A program made the position numbers and the translations under genes. This document shows, one piece after another, positions 16,463-24,458 of a stretch of DNA of 64,000 bases. Where the stretch lies: assembly GCF_012034175.1 (NCBI RefSeq), contig NZ_JAATEJ010000023.1:1-64000 (forward strand), given 5' to 3'. Source of the DNA: Actinacidiphila epipremni. Its GTDB lineage: Bacteria; Actinomycetota; Actinomycetes; Streptomycetales; Streptomycetaceae. A model generated the notes under the pieces. That model ran no database searches, was not told the origin of the DNA, and saw nothing but the letters and a program-made list of their open reading frames with translations. Every line of letters starts with the position of its first letter. The stretch's first letter is position 1.

Positions 16463-17103
16463 CCGGAGGCGGCGGGGGCGGCGGCTACAACGTCACCGAG
16501 ACGGCACTGGCGCAGACGGCGGCCGGGCTCAACGGCGTGATCCACGAGCTGCAGTCGATGGGCCAGGAGGCGGCGGCCGACGTGGGCCGCGGCTTCTCCA
16601 ACATGAAGCTGACCGGCATGCAGACCGGCCACGACGGGCTCACCTCGGCCTTCAACGGCTTCTGCGACCGCTGGGAGTGGGGCGTGCGCACGATCGTGCA
16701 GGACGCCGACCAGATCGCGCAGCGCCTGGGCCTGGCGGCCGGCACGTACTACGAGATGGACCAGTACGCGAAGAAGACGCTCAAGGTCGTCGTGGCCTCC
16801 GACCTCGGCAATCCCAACCTGACCGAGGAGCAGGAGGAGAACATGTCGTGGAGCCAGATCGGCTCCGACAACGCGATCAACGACTTCCTGCACCCCGACT
16901 TCAGCCCGAAGTCCGCCCAGCAGGCGCTGTCCGAGATGGGGCAGACCTGGAAGGACACCGCGCACGACATGAGCCAGAACTGGACGGCGGAGACCGCGGC
17001 GACGCTCACCGGCAACCACGACGAGTACAACAAGGCCCTGGAGGACTTCTACGGTCCGACGGCGGCCGAGCAGGCGCAGCAGCAGGGGCAGGGCGGCGGC
17101 TGA
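16459..17103 (+). CDS. WXG100-superfamily-like helical protein, likely toxin partner
   Basis: The 214-residue, predominantly helical protein begins with a poly-Gly stretch (TGGGGGGGYNVTE). Around residue 74 it has RWEWG in place of a canonical WxG turn. The C terminus is Gln/Gly-rich (EQAQQQGQGGG). It overlaps toxin 1 by a TGATG junction (stop 17101-17103, ATG 17103), which suggests equimolar production. By analogy with small helical partners of LXG-type toxins, I infer that it pairs with the toxin N-terminal domain during secretion. No signal peptide is seen. Confidence 0.65.
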   Translation: MTGGGGGGGYNVTETALAQTAAGLNGVIHELQSMGQEAAADVGRGFSNMKLTGMQTGHDGLTSAFNGFCDRWEWGVRTIVQDADQIAQRLGLAAGTYYEMDQYAKKTLKVVVASDLGNPNLTEEQEENMSWSQIGSDNAINDFLHPDFSPKSAQQALSEMGQTWKDTAHDMSQNWTAETAATLTGNHDEYNKALEDFYGPTAAEQAQQQGQGGG

Positions 17104-18899
17104 TGGGCCTGGGGGCGCTGGTCGACGCTCTGGGCGACGCCGGCGGCAAGGTGCTGCGCTCCGCGCGGCGCACGGCCGGCGCCCTGATCGACGACAACGC
17201 CCGCATGGCGGCCGGGGCCCTGGACGCCGCCGGCCTGCACCGGGTCGCGGAATGGGCCGAGGACACCGGTGACGCGATCGCCGACCGGCTCGCCGCCCAC
17301 GTCGACGAGCAGGAACTCGGCCGCAGCGACGACCCGGTGGAGTTGGTGCACGGCGACGCCGGGCGGCTGCGCGCCGCCGCCGGCCATTTGCGCCGGCTGC
17401 ACACGGCGTTCGACACCGGCCGCAGGGGCCTGTCCCGGCTCGACGCCGACGACTGGCAGGGCGCGGGCGGCGACGCCTTCCGGGCGGCCTTCACGCCGCA
17501 GCCGGTCGCGTGGGGCCGCGCGGCGACCGCGTGCCAGGAGGCGGCGGAGGCGCTGGAGCGGTACGCGTGCACCGTGGAGTGGGCGCAAGGGCGGGCGGCC
17601 GAGGCGGTACGGCTGTGGCGGCGCGGGGTGCGGGCGCGTGAGCGGGCCGCCGCTGCCTATAGCGCCGCGGTGGCGCGGTACGAGGGGGCTGTGGAGCGTG
17701 CTCCGGGCGGCGGTGGGCCTGCGGCGCCCGGGCCCTTCGTCGACCCCGGGCAGGGCGACCGGGACGCCGCCTGCGATGTCCTGGCGGCGGCGCGCGAGCA
17801 GCGGGACAGCGCGGCCGGCGCCGCGGTGGCGGCCCTGCGCTCCGCGGCGGCGCTCGCGCCCGAACTGCCGCGCTTCGGCGAGCGGCTCGCCCATCGGGCC
17901 GGTGACCTGTTCGCCGCCGCGCCCATCCGCCTGGAGCACTTCGCCGGCGGCGTCGTGCGGGCCGCTGCCGACGCGCTGCGTTTCGCCCGCGGCCTGAACC
18001 CGTACGACCCGTACAACGTCACCCACCCGGCCGCGTACGTGACCCGGCTGGACGCGACGGCGGCCGGGCTGCTGGACCTGGCTGCGCGTCCCGAGCGGCT
18101 GCCGGGCGCGGTGCTCGGCGGCGGTTGGGGCTCGGACGGTGACGAGGCGGGCGGCCGGTTGCTCGGCAATGTGCTGCTGGCTCTCGCCACGGACGGCGGC
18201 AGCGCGGCCGGCCGCGGCTTGCCCGGGTGGCGTGCCGCCGTGCCGCCGCGGGGCGCCCGGCTGGAGGAGATCCGCAGCGCGCTGAAGGGCGGGCCGGGCG
18301 GGCTGCAGCCCGTCGACCACGCCGACCAGCGGGCGCTGGAGGCGGCGGTGCCGCGCAACCGCGACGGCAGCTTCCGGCGCCATCCCGACCCGCGCGCACC
18401 GTGGACCCGGCGGCAGAACGACGGCGGCCCCCAGGTGGCCGGCCGCGCCAACAACTGCGCCGACGCCGTACGCGCCGCCCTGGAGACCTGGTACGGCAAC
18501 CCGCAGGTCGCCGCGGCCCGCACCCTCACCCGCGGGGAGGACGGCACGCTCGACCTGTTGACGGCCGAGCGGTTCGGCGTGGAGAACGGCAACGCCTGGG
18601 GCGGCACCCCTTTCGGCTACACCGGGCCGGGACCGAGCGCGTACGGCACGGTCGCCGAGGAGGTGCGCGGGGCCGGGCACGGGTCGAGCGCCTTCGTGCA
18701 CATCGAGTGGCCGGCCACCGCCGACGGGACGCGCACCGCGCATGTCTTCACCGCCCTCAACCACCAGGGCCAGGTCTACTGGTTCGACCCGCAGACGGGC
18801 CTGGTGAGCACCGAGCCGATCCACACCGGTGCGCGGCATGTGTTCCACTATGTGCTCGACGCGCAGCGGCGGCCGGTCGCACCGGCGCCCGTACCGTGA
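17103..18899 (+). CDS. T7SS polymorphic toxin 1, papain-fold (Tox-PL) C-terminal domain
   Basis: The 598-residue protein has an N-terminal helical T7SS-signal domain (starts MGLGALVDALGD; WxG turn in DDWQGAGGDAFR) shared with toxin 2. A linker follows (FARGLNPYDPYNVTHPAAY and LGGGWGSDGDEAGGRLLGN). The variable C-terminal domain matches the papain-fold toxin/glutamine deamidase family (Tox-PL). The likely triad is C452 (RANNCADAV), H547 (TAHVFTALNH) and D562 (WFDPQTG). Such domains deamidate or otherwise modify host proteins; the target here is unknown. The neighbour downstream encodes a probable immunity protein. Substrate status for the T7SS is inferred from architecture and location. Confidence 0.85.
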   Translation: MGLGALVDALGDAGGKVLRSARRTAGALIDDNARMAAGALDAAGLHRVAEWAEDTGDAIADRLAAHVDEQELGRSDDPVELVHGDAGRLRAAAGHLRRLHTAFDTGRRGLSRLDADDWQGAGGDAFRAAFTPQPVAWGRAATACQEAAEALERYACTVEWAQGRAAEAVRLWRRGVRARERAAAAYSAAVARYEGAVERAPGGGGPAAPGPFVDPGQGDRDAACDVLAAAREQRDSAAGAAVAALRSAAALAPELPRFGERLAHRAGDLFAAAPIRLEHFAGGVVRAAADALRFARGLNPYDPYNVTHPAAYVTRLDATAAGLLDLAARPERLPGAVLGGGWGSDGDEAGGRLLGNVLLALATDGGSAAGRGLPGWRAAVPPRGARLEEIRSALKGGPGGLQPVDHADQRALEAAVPRNRDGSFRRHPDPRAPWTRRQNDGGPQVAGRANNCADAVRAALETWYGNPQVAAARTLTRGEDGTLDLLTAERFGVENGNAWGGTPFGYTGPGPSAYGTVAEEVRGAGHGSSAFVHIEWPATADGTRTAHVFTALNHQGQVYWFDPQTGLVSTEPIHTGARHVFHYVLDAQRRPVAPAPVP

Positions 18900-18915
18900 A
18901 AGAGGCGGTGGTGTG

Positions 18916-19236
18916 GTGAGCCCGACCGATCCCGGGCCCCGCGTGGACGAGGCGGAGGCCCGGCGTATTGCCGCGCGCAGCTTCGCGTGGCGGTTGCCGG
19001 ACGGCGCGCCGGCGCCGCTGTCGGCCACCGAGTTCGACCTCGGCTTCATCGTGCTGCCCGTCCTCGCGCCGCCACCGCCGCCGCCTCCCGGGCAGCCGCC
19101 GGCGATAACCGCGCCGGGGACGGCGGCGGTCGTGGTGGACAAGTCCTCCGGCACGGCCACGGTGCTGCCCTATCACGGTGTCGAAGGCACGGCGGAGCTG
19201 TACCGCCAGGTGCGCGGCGGCGATCCGCGGCAATAG
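18916..19236 (+). CDS. YrhB/Imm35-like immunity protein candidate for toxin 1
   Basis: The 106-residue soluble protein has a helix (EAEARRIAARSFAW), a proline-rich loop (PPPPPPPGQPP) and the strand pattern AAVVVDKSSGTATVLPYHG. That pattern resembles the conserved IIVDKxTGEV segment of YrhB-domain (immunity protein 35) families. It begins 16 nt after the toxin 1 stop; GTG 18916 has AAAGAGG upstream, and GTG 18913 is an alternative. Position directly after a toxin and the fold pattern suggest it neutralises toxin 1. Confidence 0.6.
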   Translation: MSPTDPGPRVDEAEARRIAARSFAWRLPDGAPAPLSATEFDLGFIVLPVLAPPPPPPPGQPPAITAPGTAAVVVDKSSGTATVLPYHGVEGTAELYRQVRGGDPRQ

Positions 19237-19337
19237 GCGCCGGCGTGGACCATGTGCTGACGGTCGTGCCGCCGTCCGGGCGTGTCGGAAGCCGCCGGGG
19301 GGACGGGGAAAGCTGCTCCCACCAGGGGGGCCGGGAT

Positions 19338-19362
19338 GTCCCGCTCCCGTAACAAGCGGGAC
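19338..19362 (+). terminator. Hairpin between the two toxin units
   Basis: GTCCCGCT/AGCGGGAC (8-bp arms, 9-nt loop) lies about 100 nt after the immunity gene and 114 nt before toxin 2. It may end the first unit or act in the toxin 2 leader. There is no U-tract. Confidence 0.45.
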
Positions 19363-19395
19363 CGAAGATGCGCCCGGGAGACCAAACCTGAGAGG

Positions 19396-19476
19396 ATGAC
19401 CGGCATCCTCAACACCGTTAGAGGCGGGCCGGCCCCGGAGGCGGCACCGCAGAACAGCACCGCGGGGGTGGGCTGA
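19396..19476 (+). CDS. Possible 26-residue leader or remnant ORF before toxin 2
   Basis: ATG 19396 opens a 26-codon frame whose TGA (19474-19476) overlaps the toxin 2 ATG exactly as the WXG-like gene overlaps toxin 1. The 16 nt around the junction (19471-19486) are identical to 17098-17113. It may be a remnant of a duplicated partner gene or a coupling leader. Its upstream GAGAGG abuts the ATG too closely for a good ribosome site. Confidence 0.3.
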   Translation: MTGILNTVRGGPAPEAAPQNSTAGVG

Positions 19477-21173
19477 TGGGCCTGGGCAGTCTGGTCAACA
19501 AGATCGGCGACGGCGGCGAGAAGCTGATCGGCAAGGCCAAGAAGAAGGCCGGCGAGCTGATCGACGACGGCGCCCACCTCGTCGGCGACGGACTGGACCA
19601 CGTCGGCCTGCACGACGCGGCCGACTGGGTCGACGACCACGGCGACTCCATCGCCGACCACCTCGGCGCGCACGTCGACGAGCAGCAGCTCGGCCAGACC
19701 GAGGACCCCAAGGAGCTCATCCACGGCGACTCGAACAAGGTGCGGGAGATCTCCGGGCACCTGAGCCGCTTCCACAGCGCCTTCGACACCGGCCACACGG
19801 GTCTGACCCACCTCGACCCCGGCGACTGGAACGGCGACGGAGCCGACGCCTTCCGCGCCAAGTTCCAGCCCCAGCCCGCGAAATGGGCCAAGGCCGCGAC
19901 CGCCTGCCAGGACGCCTCGAACGCGCTGGAGGACTACGCCTTCACCATCGACTGGGCCCAGGGCCAGGCCAAGGAGGCCATCCGGCTGTGGAAGCAGGGC
20001 ACCGAGGCGCGCAAGAAGGCCGCGGAGGCGTACAACACCCAGGTCGACCAGTACAACAGCGACCTGGCCGACTACAAGAAGAAGGTCGACGGCAACGGCG
20101 ACCCGGGCAAGCCGCCCACCGCCCCGGCCGCGTTCGTCGACCCGGGCGCCGGCGACAAGAGCCACGCCAAGGAGATCCTGACCGCCGCCCGCAAGCAGCG
20201 CAACACCGCGGCCGGTGACGCGGCGACCAAGGTCCGCGCCGCCACCGCCCTCGCGCCGCCCAAGCCGGACTTCACCGACCGCATGAAGGGTGACGGCGGC
20301 GACTTCCTGCGCTCGGCGCCCATCCAGATGGAGCACTTCGCGGGCGGCCTGATACGCAGCGGCACCGACATCCTGAAGTTCGTCCGGGGCCTGAACCCGA
20401 CGGACCCGTACAACATCACCCACCCGGCGCAATATCTGACGCATCTGAACTCGACCGTCGCCGGCATCGTCGACATGTCCGCCCATCCGGAGCGGCTGCC
20501 CGGCATCCTGCTCGGCAGCGGGTGGGGCTCGGACGCCGACGAGGCGGGCGGCCGGCTCGTCGGCAACATCCTCATGGCTCTCGCCACCGACGGCGGCAGC
20601 GCGGCCGGCAAGGCCGCCGTCGAAGGCGCGGGCAAGGACATCGCCGAGCAGGGCGCCAAGGACGCGGCGGCGGGCGCGGGCAAGTGGAAGGGCCTCGCGC
20701 GGGCCACCTCCGACGTCAAGGGCAAGGCGTTCCACCAGGGCTCGATGACGCCCGCCGAGGAGGCGCAGTTTCTGCACGACGAGTACCCGTGGCTCAAGGA
20801 CGTCAACGAGACGGGCAAGCCGGGCTACACCGAGAACTGCTCGAAGAACGTCGAGGCGGTCAACGAGCGCCTCGACGGCATGCCGTCCAAGGCCACGCCG
20901 CTGCAGTCGGGACAGTGGCCGAGCCCCGCGCGGCTGGGGAACCCCGGTGCCAAGTTCCACGACGTCAGCAACTACGACAACATCATCAACGACATGAACG
21001 CGCGCGGCGAGGGGTCGCGCGGCGTGGTGTACGTCGCCCGGCCGGACGGGACGGCGCACGTCTTCAACGTCGTCCACGACAGCAACGGCGTGGTCTTCCT
21101 CGACGGCCAGACCGGGCGGCTCGCCCAGCTCGAGACCGGCACGTCGAGAATCATGTATATGCCGTACAAGTAG
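19476..21173 (+). CDS. T7SS polymorphic toxin 2, papain-fold C-terminal domain
   Basis: The 565-residue protein is a paralogue of toxin 1. The first roughly 370 residues align throughout: MGLGSLVNKIGD, DDHGDSIADHLGAHVDEQQL, WxG in DWNGDGADAFR, FVRGLNPTDPYNITHPAQY, GWGSDADEAGGRLVGNI. The C-terminal domain differs from toxin 1 but keeps a papain-like triad pattern: C455 (TENCSKNVEAV), H528 (TAHVFNVVH) and D543 (FLDGQTGRL). The H-to-D spacing is 15, as in toxin 1. It is more lysine-rich than toxin 1. The ATG overlaps a preceding stop (TGATG) and has GGGGGTGGG upstream. The following immunity-like gene and the 439-residue protein are likely partners. Confidence 0.82.
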   Translation: MGLGSLVNKIGDGGEKLIGKAKKKAGELIDDGAHLVGDGLDHVGLHDAADWVDDHGDSIADHLGAHVDEQQLGQTEDPKELIHGDSNKVREISGHLSRFHSAFDTGHTGLTHLDPGDWNGDGADAFRAKFQPQPAKWAKAATACQDASNALEDYAFTIDWAQGQAKEAIRLWKQGTEARKKAAEAYNTQVDQYNSDLADYKKKVDGNGDPGKPPTAPAAFVDPGAGDKSHAKEILTAARKQRNTAAGDAATKVRAATALAPPKPDFTDRMKGDGGDFLRSAPIQMEHFAGGLIRSGTDILKFVRGLNPTDPYNITHPAQYLTHLNSTVAGIVDMSAHPERLPGILLGSGWGSDADEAGGRLVGNILMALATDGGSAAGKAAVEGAGKDIAEQGAKDAAAGAGKWKGLARATSDVKGKAFHQGSMTPAEEAQFLHDEYPWLKDVNETGKPGYTENCSKNVEAVNERLDGMPSKATPLQSGQWPSPARLGNPGAKFHDVSNYDNIINDMNARGEGSRGVVYVARPDGTAHVFNVVHDSNGVVFLDGQTGRLAQLETGTSRIMYMPYK

Positions 21174-21275
21174 CCTGGCCGGGCGGCCCCGGCGGCCCCG
21201 GGGACCGCGAGCCACCGACGAGTTCACGACGTATGCGCCGGCGTGATCGGCGCGACGAGGAAAGGTGCACCTGTA

Positions 21276-21635
21276 ATGACCGAGGAGCAGGCACTCGCCG
21301 CCGCCTGGGCGTTCCTGCGGGACCGGTTCGGGGACGGGCCGCCGACCATCGTGATCGGGCCCGACGCGGCGACCGAGCACCGGCTGGCCTGGACCGTCCT
21401 CTTCGACACCCAGGAGCACCTCGACACCGGCGACATCACGCAGGCGCCGATGGTGCGGTCCGTCGTGGTCTTCAAGGACGGATCGCTCGTCGACTTCGTG
21501 CCCAGCGCCCTGAACATGGCCGAGTCCAAGGCCTGGTACGACGAGGGCGTGTGGCCGGAGCGGCTGAGCCACCTGGACGACCCGCGGACCTTCGGGACCC
21601 AGTGGACCCGGCAGCCGCCGGCGACCGGGGCGTGA
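21276..21635 (+). CDS. YrhB/Imm35-like immunity protein candidate for toxin 2
   Basis: The 119-residue soluble protein has an N-terminal helix (EEQALAAAWAFLRDRFG) and a beta-rich core including LAWTVLFDTQEHLD, then APMVRSVVVFKDGSLVDFVPS. This resembles YrhB/Imm35-type immunity proteins and the immunity-like halves of the next gene. ATG 21276 follows GAGGAAAGG. It lies 102 bp after toxin 2 and 4 nt before the 439-residue gene, so the two are probably co-translated. The immunity role is inferred from position and similarity. Confidence 0.62.
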   Translation: MTEEQALAAAWAFLRDRFGDGPPTIVIGPDAATEHRLAWTVLFDTQEHLDTGDITQAPMVRSVVVFKDGSLVDFVPSALNMAESKAWYDEGVWPERLSHLDDPRTFGTQWTRQPPATGA

Positions 21636-21639
21636 GGCC

Positions 21640-22959
21640 GTGACCGATCCGTATCTGGTCGCCAGGGAATGGCTCGGCGCCGAGTACGACGTGCCGATGC
21701 GGCTGGAGCGCGCACCGGTCGCCGAGACCCCGCAGACCTGGGTCTTCAGCACCGCCCTCGAACCGGCCGCCGCGGGTGCGGCGGCGGCGCCGATGCTCAC
21801 CTCGCTGGTGTGCGTGCCGAAGAACGGCATGCCGCCCTTCCACCCGGCCACCGACGACCCGTGGGGCGACCTGGCCGACTTCGAGCGGGACCCCAGGCCC
21901 CGCGACCCCGCCGCCCAGGCCCGCAGGACCAACGCCAGGGGCGCGGTGCTCGCCGCGCACGCCTCGGTCGGCGGGGCACCCGCGGCTGCCCTGCCGTGGC
22001 AGTCGGCCCACGAGGGCCCCACCTGGTGGGACGACTTCCTGCGCCGGTACTTCCCGACCGCCGAGGTCGGGCCCTGCCCCGACTGGGAGACCGTCATCGC
22101 GGCGGTCGGTGAGCCCGGTCCCGGCACCGCGGGCGTGGTGTGGGTGCGGCGCGAGCTGCACGGCGCCGAGGCGACCGGCCACCTGCTGTACGCGCACAAC
22201 AAGGACGGCCAGGTCGCCGTCCTCGACCCGCAGGCGCAGCGGCTCGCCCGGCTGGAGACCGAGAACGTCCGCGAGATCGTGCTGGCCCGTATCCCGCCGC
22301 AGGGCGCCGCCGGTGCCGCGACCACGGCGGCGACCGCTGCGGCTGGCGCCGGGCACGGCGCACCGGACCTGGCCTCGGCCGTGCGCGCCGCCGAGGCGTG
22401 GCTGGAGCATGTGCACGGCGGGCAGGTCGTGCTCGTGGACCCCTCCCCCGAGGACGAGAGCGCACGCGGCTGGCTCTTCGCCGTCAACACCCGCCAGTTC
22501 GTCGCCGACGGCAACCCGCAGCACGGGATGCTGGACGCGGCCCTGGTGGTGCCCAAGGACGGCTCGATGCCGTTCGGGCTCCCTAACTCCGACCCGTGGG
22601 GCTGGTTCACGGCCTGGGACCAGGGCGCGCAGCCCGGCGTCGACGGCTTCCCGCTGCCGCCCGAGCCCGGCCCCGCGGCCTGGTTCGGGCCGACGATGGC
22701 CTCGCTGGGCGAGGTCATGGAGGTCGTCGACTTCACCGACTGGCCGACGGTGCTGGGCGAGCTGGTGGAGTTGCCGCCGGGTGCGCGGGGGCTGGTGTGG
22801 GTGCGCCGCAACGACCGGCGGGGGCGGGAGTCGGTGGGCCTGCTGTGCGTGGTGACGCAGACCGAGCGGGGGCCCGCGGTGATCGACGCCGCCAGGGACG
22901 CGCCGGCGGCACTCGAGACCGAGGGCCTGCGGTCGCTGCACCTGATCCGCTACCGCTGA
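21640..22959 (+). CDS. Tandem immunity-like / inactive papain-fold toxin-like fusion protein
   Basis: The 439-residue protein consists of two similar halves. Each has a YrhB-like segment (TWVFSTALEP...SLVCVPKNGMPPF at about 32-67; GWLFAVNT...ALVVPKDGSMPF at about 277-312). A toxin-like segment follows each (GVVWVRRELHGAEATGHLLY, about 165-184; GLVWVRRNDRRGRESVGLL, about 384-402). Against toxin 2, TNARGAV at 97-103 aligns with ENCSKNV, putting A99 at the catalytic Cys; H181 and D196 are kept with the same 15-residue spacing. The second half has L401 for His and D416. An Ala-rich linker (221-245) joins the halves. GTG 21640 lies 4 nt after the immunity gene. It is probably a catalytically dead decoy or immunity protein. 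Confidence 0.8.
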   Translation: MTDPYLVAREWLGAEYDVPMRLERAPVAETPQTWVFSTALEPAAAGAAAAPMLTSLVCVPKNGMPPFHPATDDPWGDLADFERDPRPRDPAAQARRTNARGAVLAAHASVGGAPAAALPWQSAHEGPTWWDDFLRRYFPTAEVGPCPDWETVIAAVGEPGPGTAGVVWVRRELHGAEATGHLLYAHNKDGQVAVLDPQAQRLARLETENVREIVLARIPPQGAAGAATTAATAAAGAGHGAPDLASAVRAAEAWLEHVHGGQVVLVDPSPEDESARGWLFAVNTRQFVADGNPQHGMLDAALVVPKDGSMPFGLPNSDPWGWFTAWDQGAQPGVDGFPLPPEPGPAAWFGPTMASLGEVMEVVDFTDWPTVLGELVELPPGARGLVWVRRNDRRGRESVGLLCVVTQTERGPAVIDAARDAPAALETEGLRSLHLIRYR

Positions 22960-22966
22960 AGCTCGG

Positions 22967-23019
22967 GTGCGTGAGCGGCCCTGTACGGCCTTCTGGGAGC
23001 CGTACAGGGCCGCTCGCAC
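22967..23019. terminator. Bidirectional terminator between the cargo module and mycP
   Basis: A very long stem of 16 uninterrupted pairs plus 5 more beyond a 2-nt bulge (22967-22989 and 22999-23019), with a 9-nt loop, lies between the convergent 439-residue gene and mycP. It can fold on both strands. Confidence 0.8.
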
Positions 23020-23101
23020 CTCCGGGACGGCTCATGATCTGACGGCGCCTCAGACGGCCGCCTGCGGCCTCGGGTGTGTCGTGCGGTGCGCGCCGCTCGG
23101 C

Positions 23102-24349
23102 TCAGGTGCGGCGCCGGCGGTCGCGCAGGGCGATCGTCGTACCGGTGATGAGCAGCAGGACGACCGCCATGCCGCTGACCACGTAGGCCGCGGTGCGCTT
23201 CTGGCGCTGCTTGGCGGTGTCGCCGAACGTGAGGGCCGCGGGCACCACCCGGTCCCGGCCCTTGAGCACGCCGGGGTCGGGGGTGGGGGTCTCGACCTTC
23301 TTCTCGTCGTCGGTCAGCGCCCGGACCGGGTCCACGACGCCCCAGCCGACGAACGCGTTGTGGCCGAGGGACGTGGTGCGCTGGGCGGTCTGCTCGATCT
23401 GCGCGATGACCTCGGGCGCGGTCCAGGACGGGTGCTTGGCGCGGATGAGCGCGGCGACCCCGGCGACGAAGGGCGCGGCGAAACTGGTGCCGTTGTCCAC
23501 GCACTGCCCGCCGCCGGGCACGGTGGACAGCATGTCCACGCCCGGTGCGGCGACGCCGACGAAATCCCCCGCCTGGGAGAAGGACGCGCGCTCGTTGTTG
23601 CGGTCCGATGCCCCGACCGCCAGTACACCCGGATAGCCGCCGGGGAAGGTGGTCCTGGACTTGCCGTCGGCTCCGTCGTTGCCCGCGGAGGCGATGACGA
23701 CGACGTCGGCGTGCACGGCGGCGGTGATGGCTGCCTGCAGCTCGGGGGTGCCGGCGGGGGCGTCCTGCGAGATGTTGATGACCTTGGCGCCGGCCGCCAC
23801 GGCGTCGTGCAGCGCCTTGATCAGGTTGGGGATCGTCCCCGTGCCGTCCTCGCCCGCCTGCCGGATCGAGATGATGGTGGCCTGCGGGGCCAGACCGACG
23901 AAGCCGGTCGAGGACACGGGCCGGGCCGCGATGATGCCCGCGACCTCGGTGCCATGGCCGACGGGGTCGGTGGTGCCGTTGCCCTTGGGGTCCACCAGGT
24001 CGACGCTGTGCGAGACGTCCACCGCGAGCGTCAACTGGGGGTTCTTGACATCCACCCCCGAGTCGATCACCGCTACCTTGACGCCCTTGCCCTGGGTACT
24101 CTGCCACAGTTGGTTGAGCAGCACCCGTTGCAGCGACCACGGCGTCTGCTTGACGGACGGCGCGGGGAATGTGCACTGCCCGTCGCCGTCCAGCGGCTGG
24201 TACGCGCGCGGCGAGTCGGGCGCAGCGGACGCGTCGGCCATCGCCGCGGGGGCCGAGCCGAGCAGAACCCCCGGCAGAACCGCCAGTGCGGCTGCGGCGA
24301 CGGCTGCCACGGACATCCCACGCCGGCGCGGCGGCCCTGCAACCCTCAC
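23102..24349 (-). CDS. mycP: Type VII secretion mycosin (subtilisin-like protease) MycP
   Basis: Mycosins are membrane-anchored S8 serine proteases that complete and stabilise the ESX channel. The 415-residue preprotein has a signal peptide (arginine-rich start, hydrophobic 12-31, AMA cleavage near 38). The catalytic residues are D96 (VIDSGVD), H132 (GHGTEVAG) and S289 (NGTSFAAP), with oxyanion N224. The C-terminal membrane helix (around 385-405) is followed by a basic tail. GTG 24349 is chosen because GAGGAGAGG lies 6 nt upstream; an earlier in-frame GTG has no site. It lies downstream of esxB behind a strong hairpin. Confidence 0.93.
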   Translation of the reverse strand: MRVAGPPRRRGMSVAAVAAAALAVLPGVLLGSAPAAMADASAAPDSPRAYQPLDGDGQCTFPAPSVKQTPWSLQRVLLNQLWQSTQGKGVKVAVIDSGVDVKNPQLTLAVDVSHSVDLVDPKGNGTTDPVGHGTEVAGIIAARPVSSTGFVGLAPQATIISIRQAGEDGTGTIPNLIKALHDAVAAGAKVINISQDAPAGTPELQAAITAAVHADVVVIASAGNDGADGKSRTTFPGGYPGVLAVGASDRNNERASFSQAGDFVGVAAPGVDMLSTVPGGGQCVDNGTSFAAPFVAGVAALIRAKHPSWTAPEVIAQIEQTAQRTTSLGHNAFVGWGVVDPVRALTDDEKKVETPTPDPGVLKGRDRVVPAALTFGDTAKQRQKRTAAYVVSGMAVVLLLITGTTIALRDRRRRT

Positions 24350-24400
24350 GACGCCTCTCCTCGGCCCGTACACACACTGCTAGGGCCCGCCGACGACCCG

Positions 24401-24425
24401 CCGGCCGGCCGTCACGGCCGGCCGG
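24401..24425 (-). terminator. Terminator downstream of the esx pair
   Basis: A perfect 11-bp stem (24401-24411, 24415-24425) with a TCA loop lies 34 nt past the esxB stop. A second weaker hairpin (about 24434-24455) sits between it and the gene. Together they likely isolate the abundant esx transcript from mycP. Confidence 0.75.
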
Positions 24426-24458
24426 TCCGGGATCGATCGGCCTGAGGGCCGGTCGGAC

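Noticed and set aside
19237..19475. Known riboswitch (ydaO or cobalamin type) before toxin 2
   Set aside because: Conserved core sequences of these classes could not be matched; only generic hairpins are present.
19173..22811. Long open frame antisense to toxin 2 and the immunity genes
   Set aside because: It has low-complexity shadow translation and overlaps four well-supported plus-strand genes.
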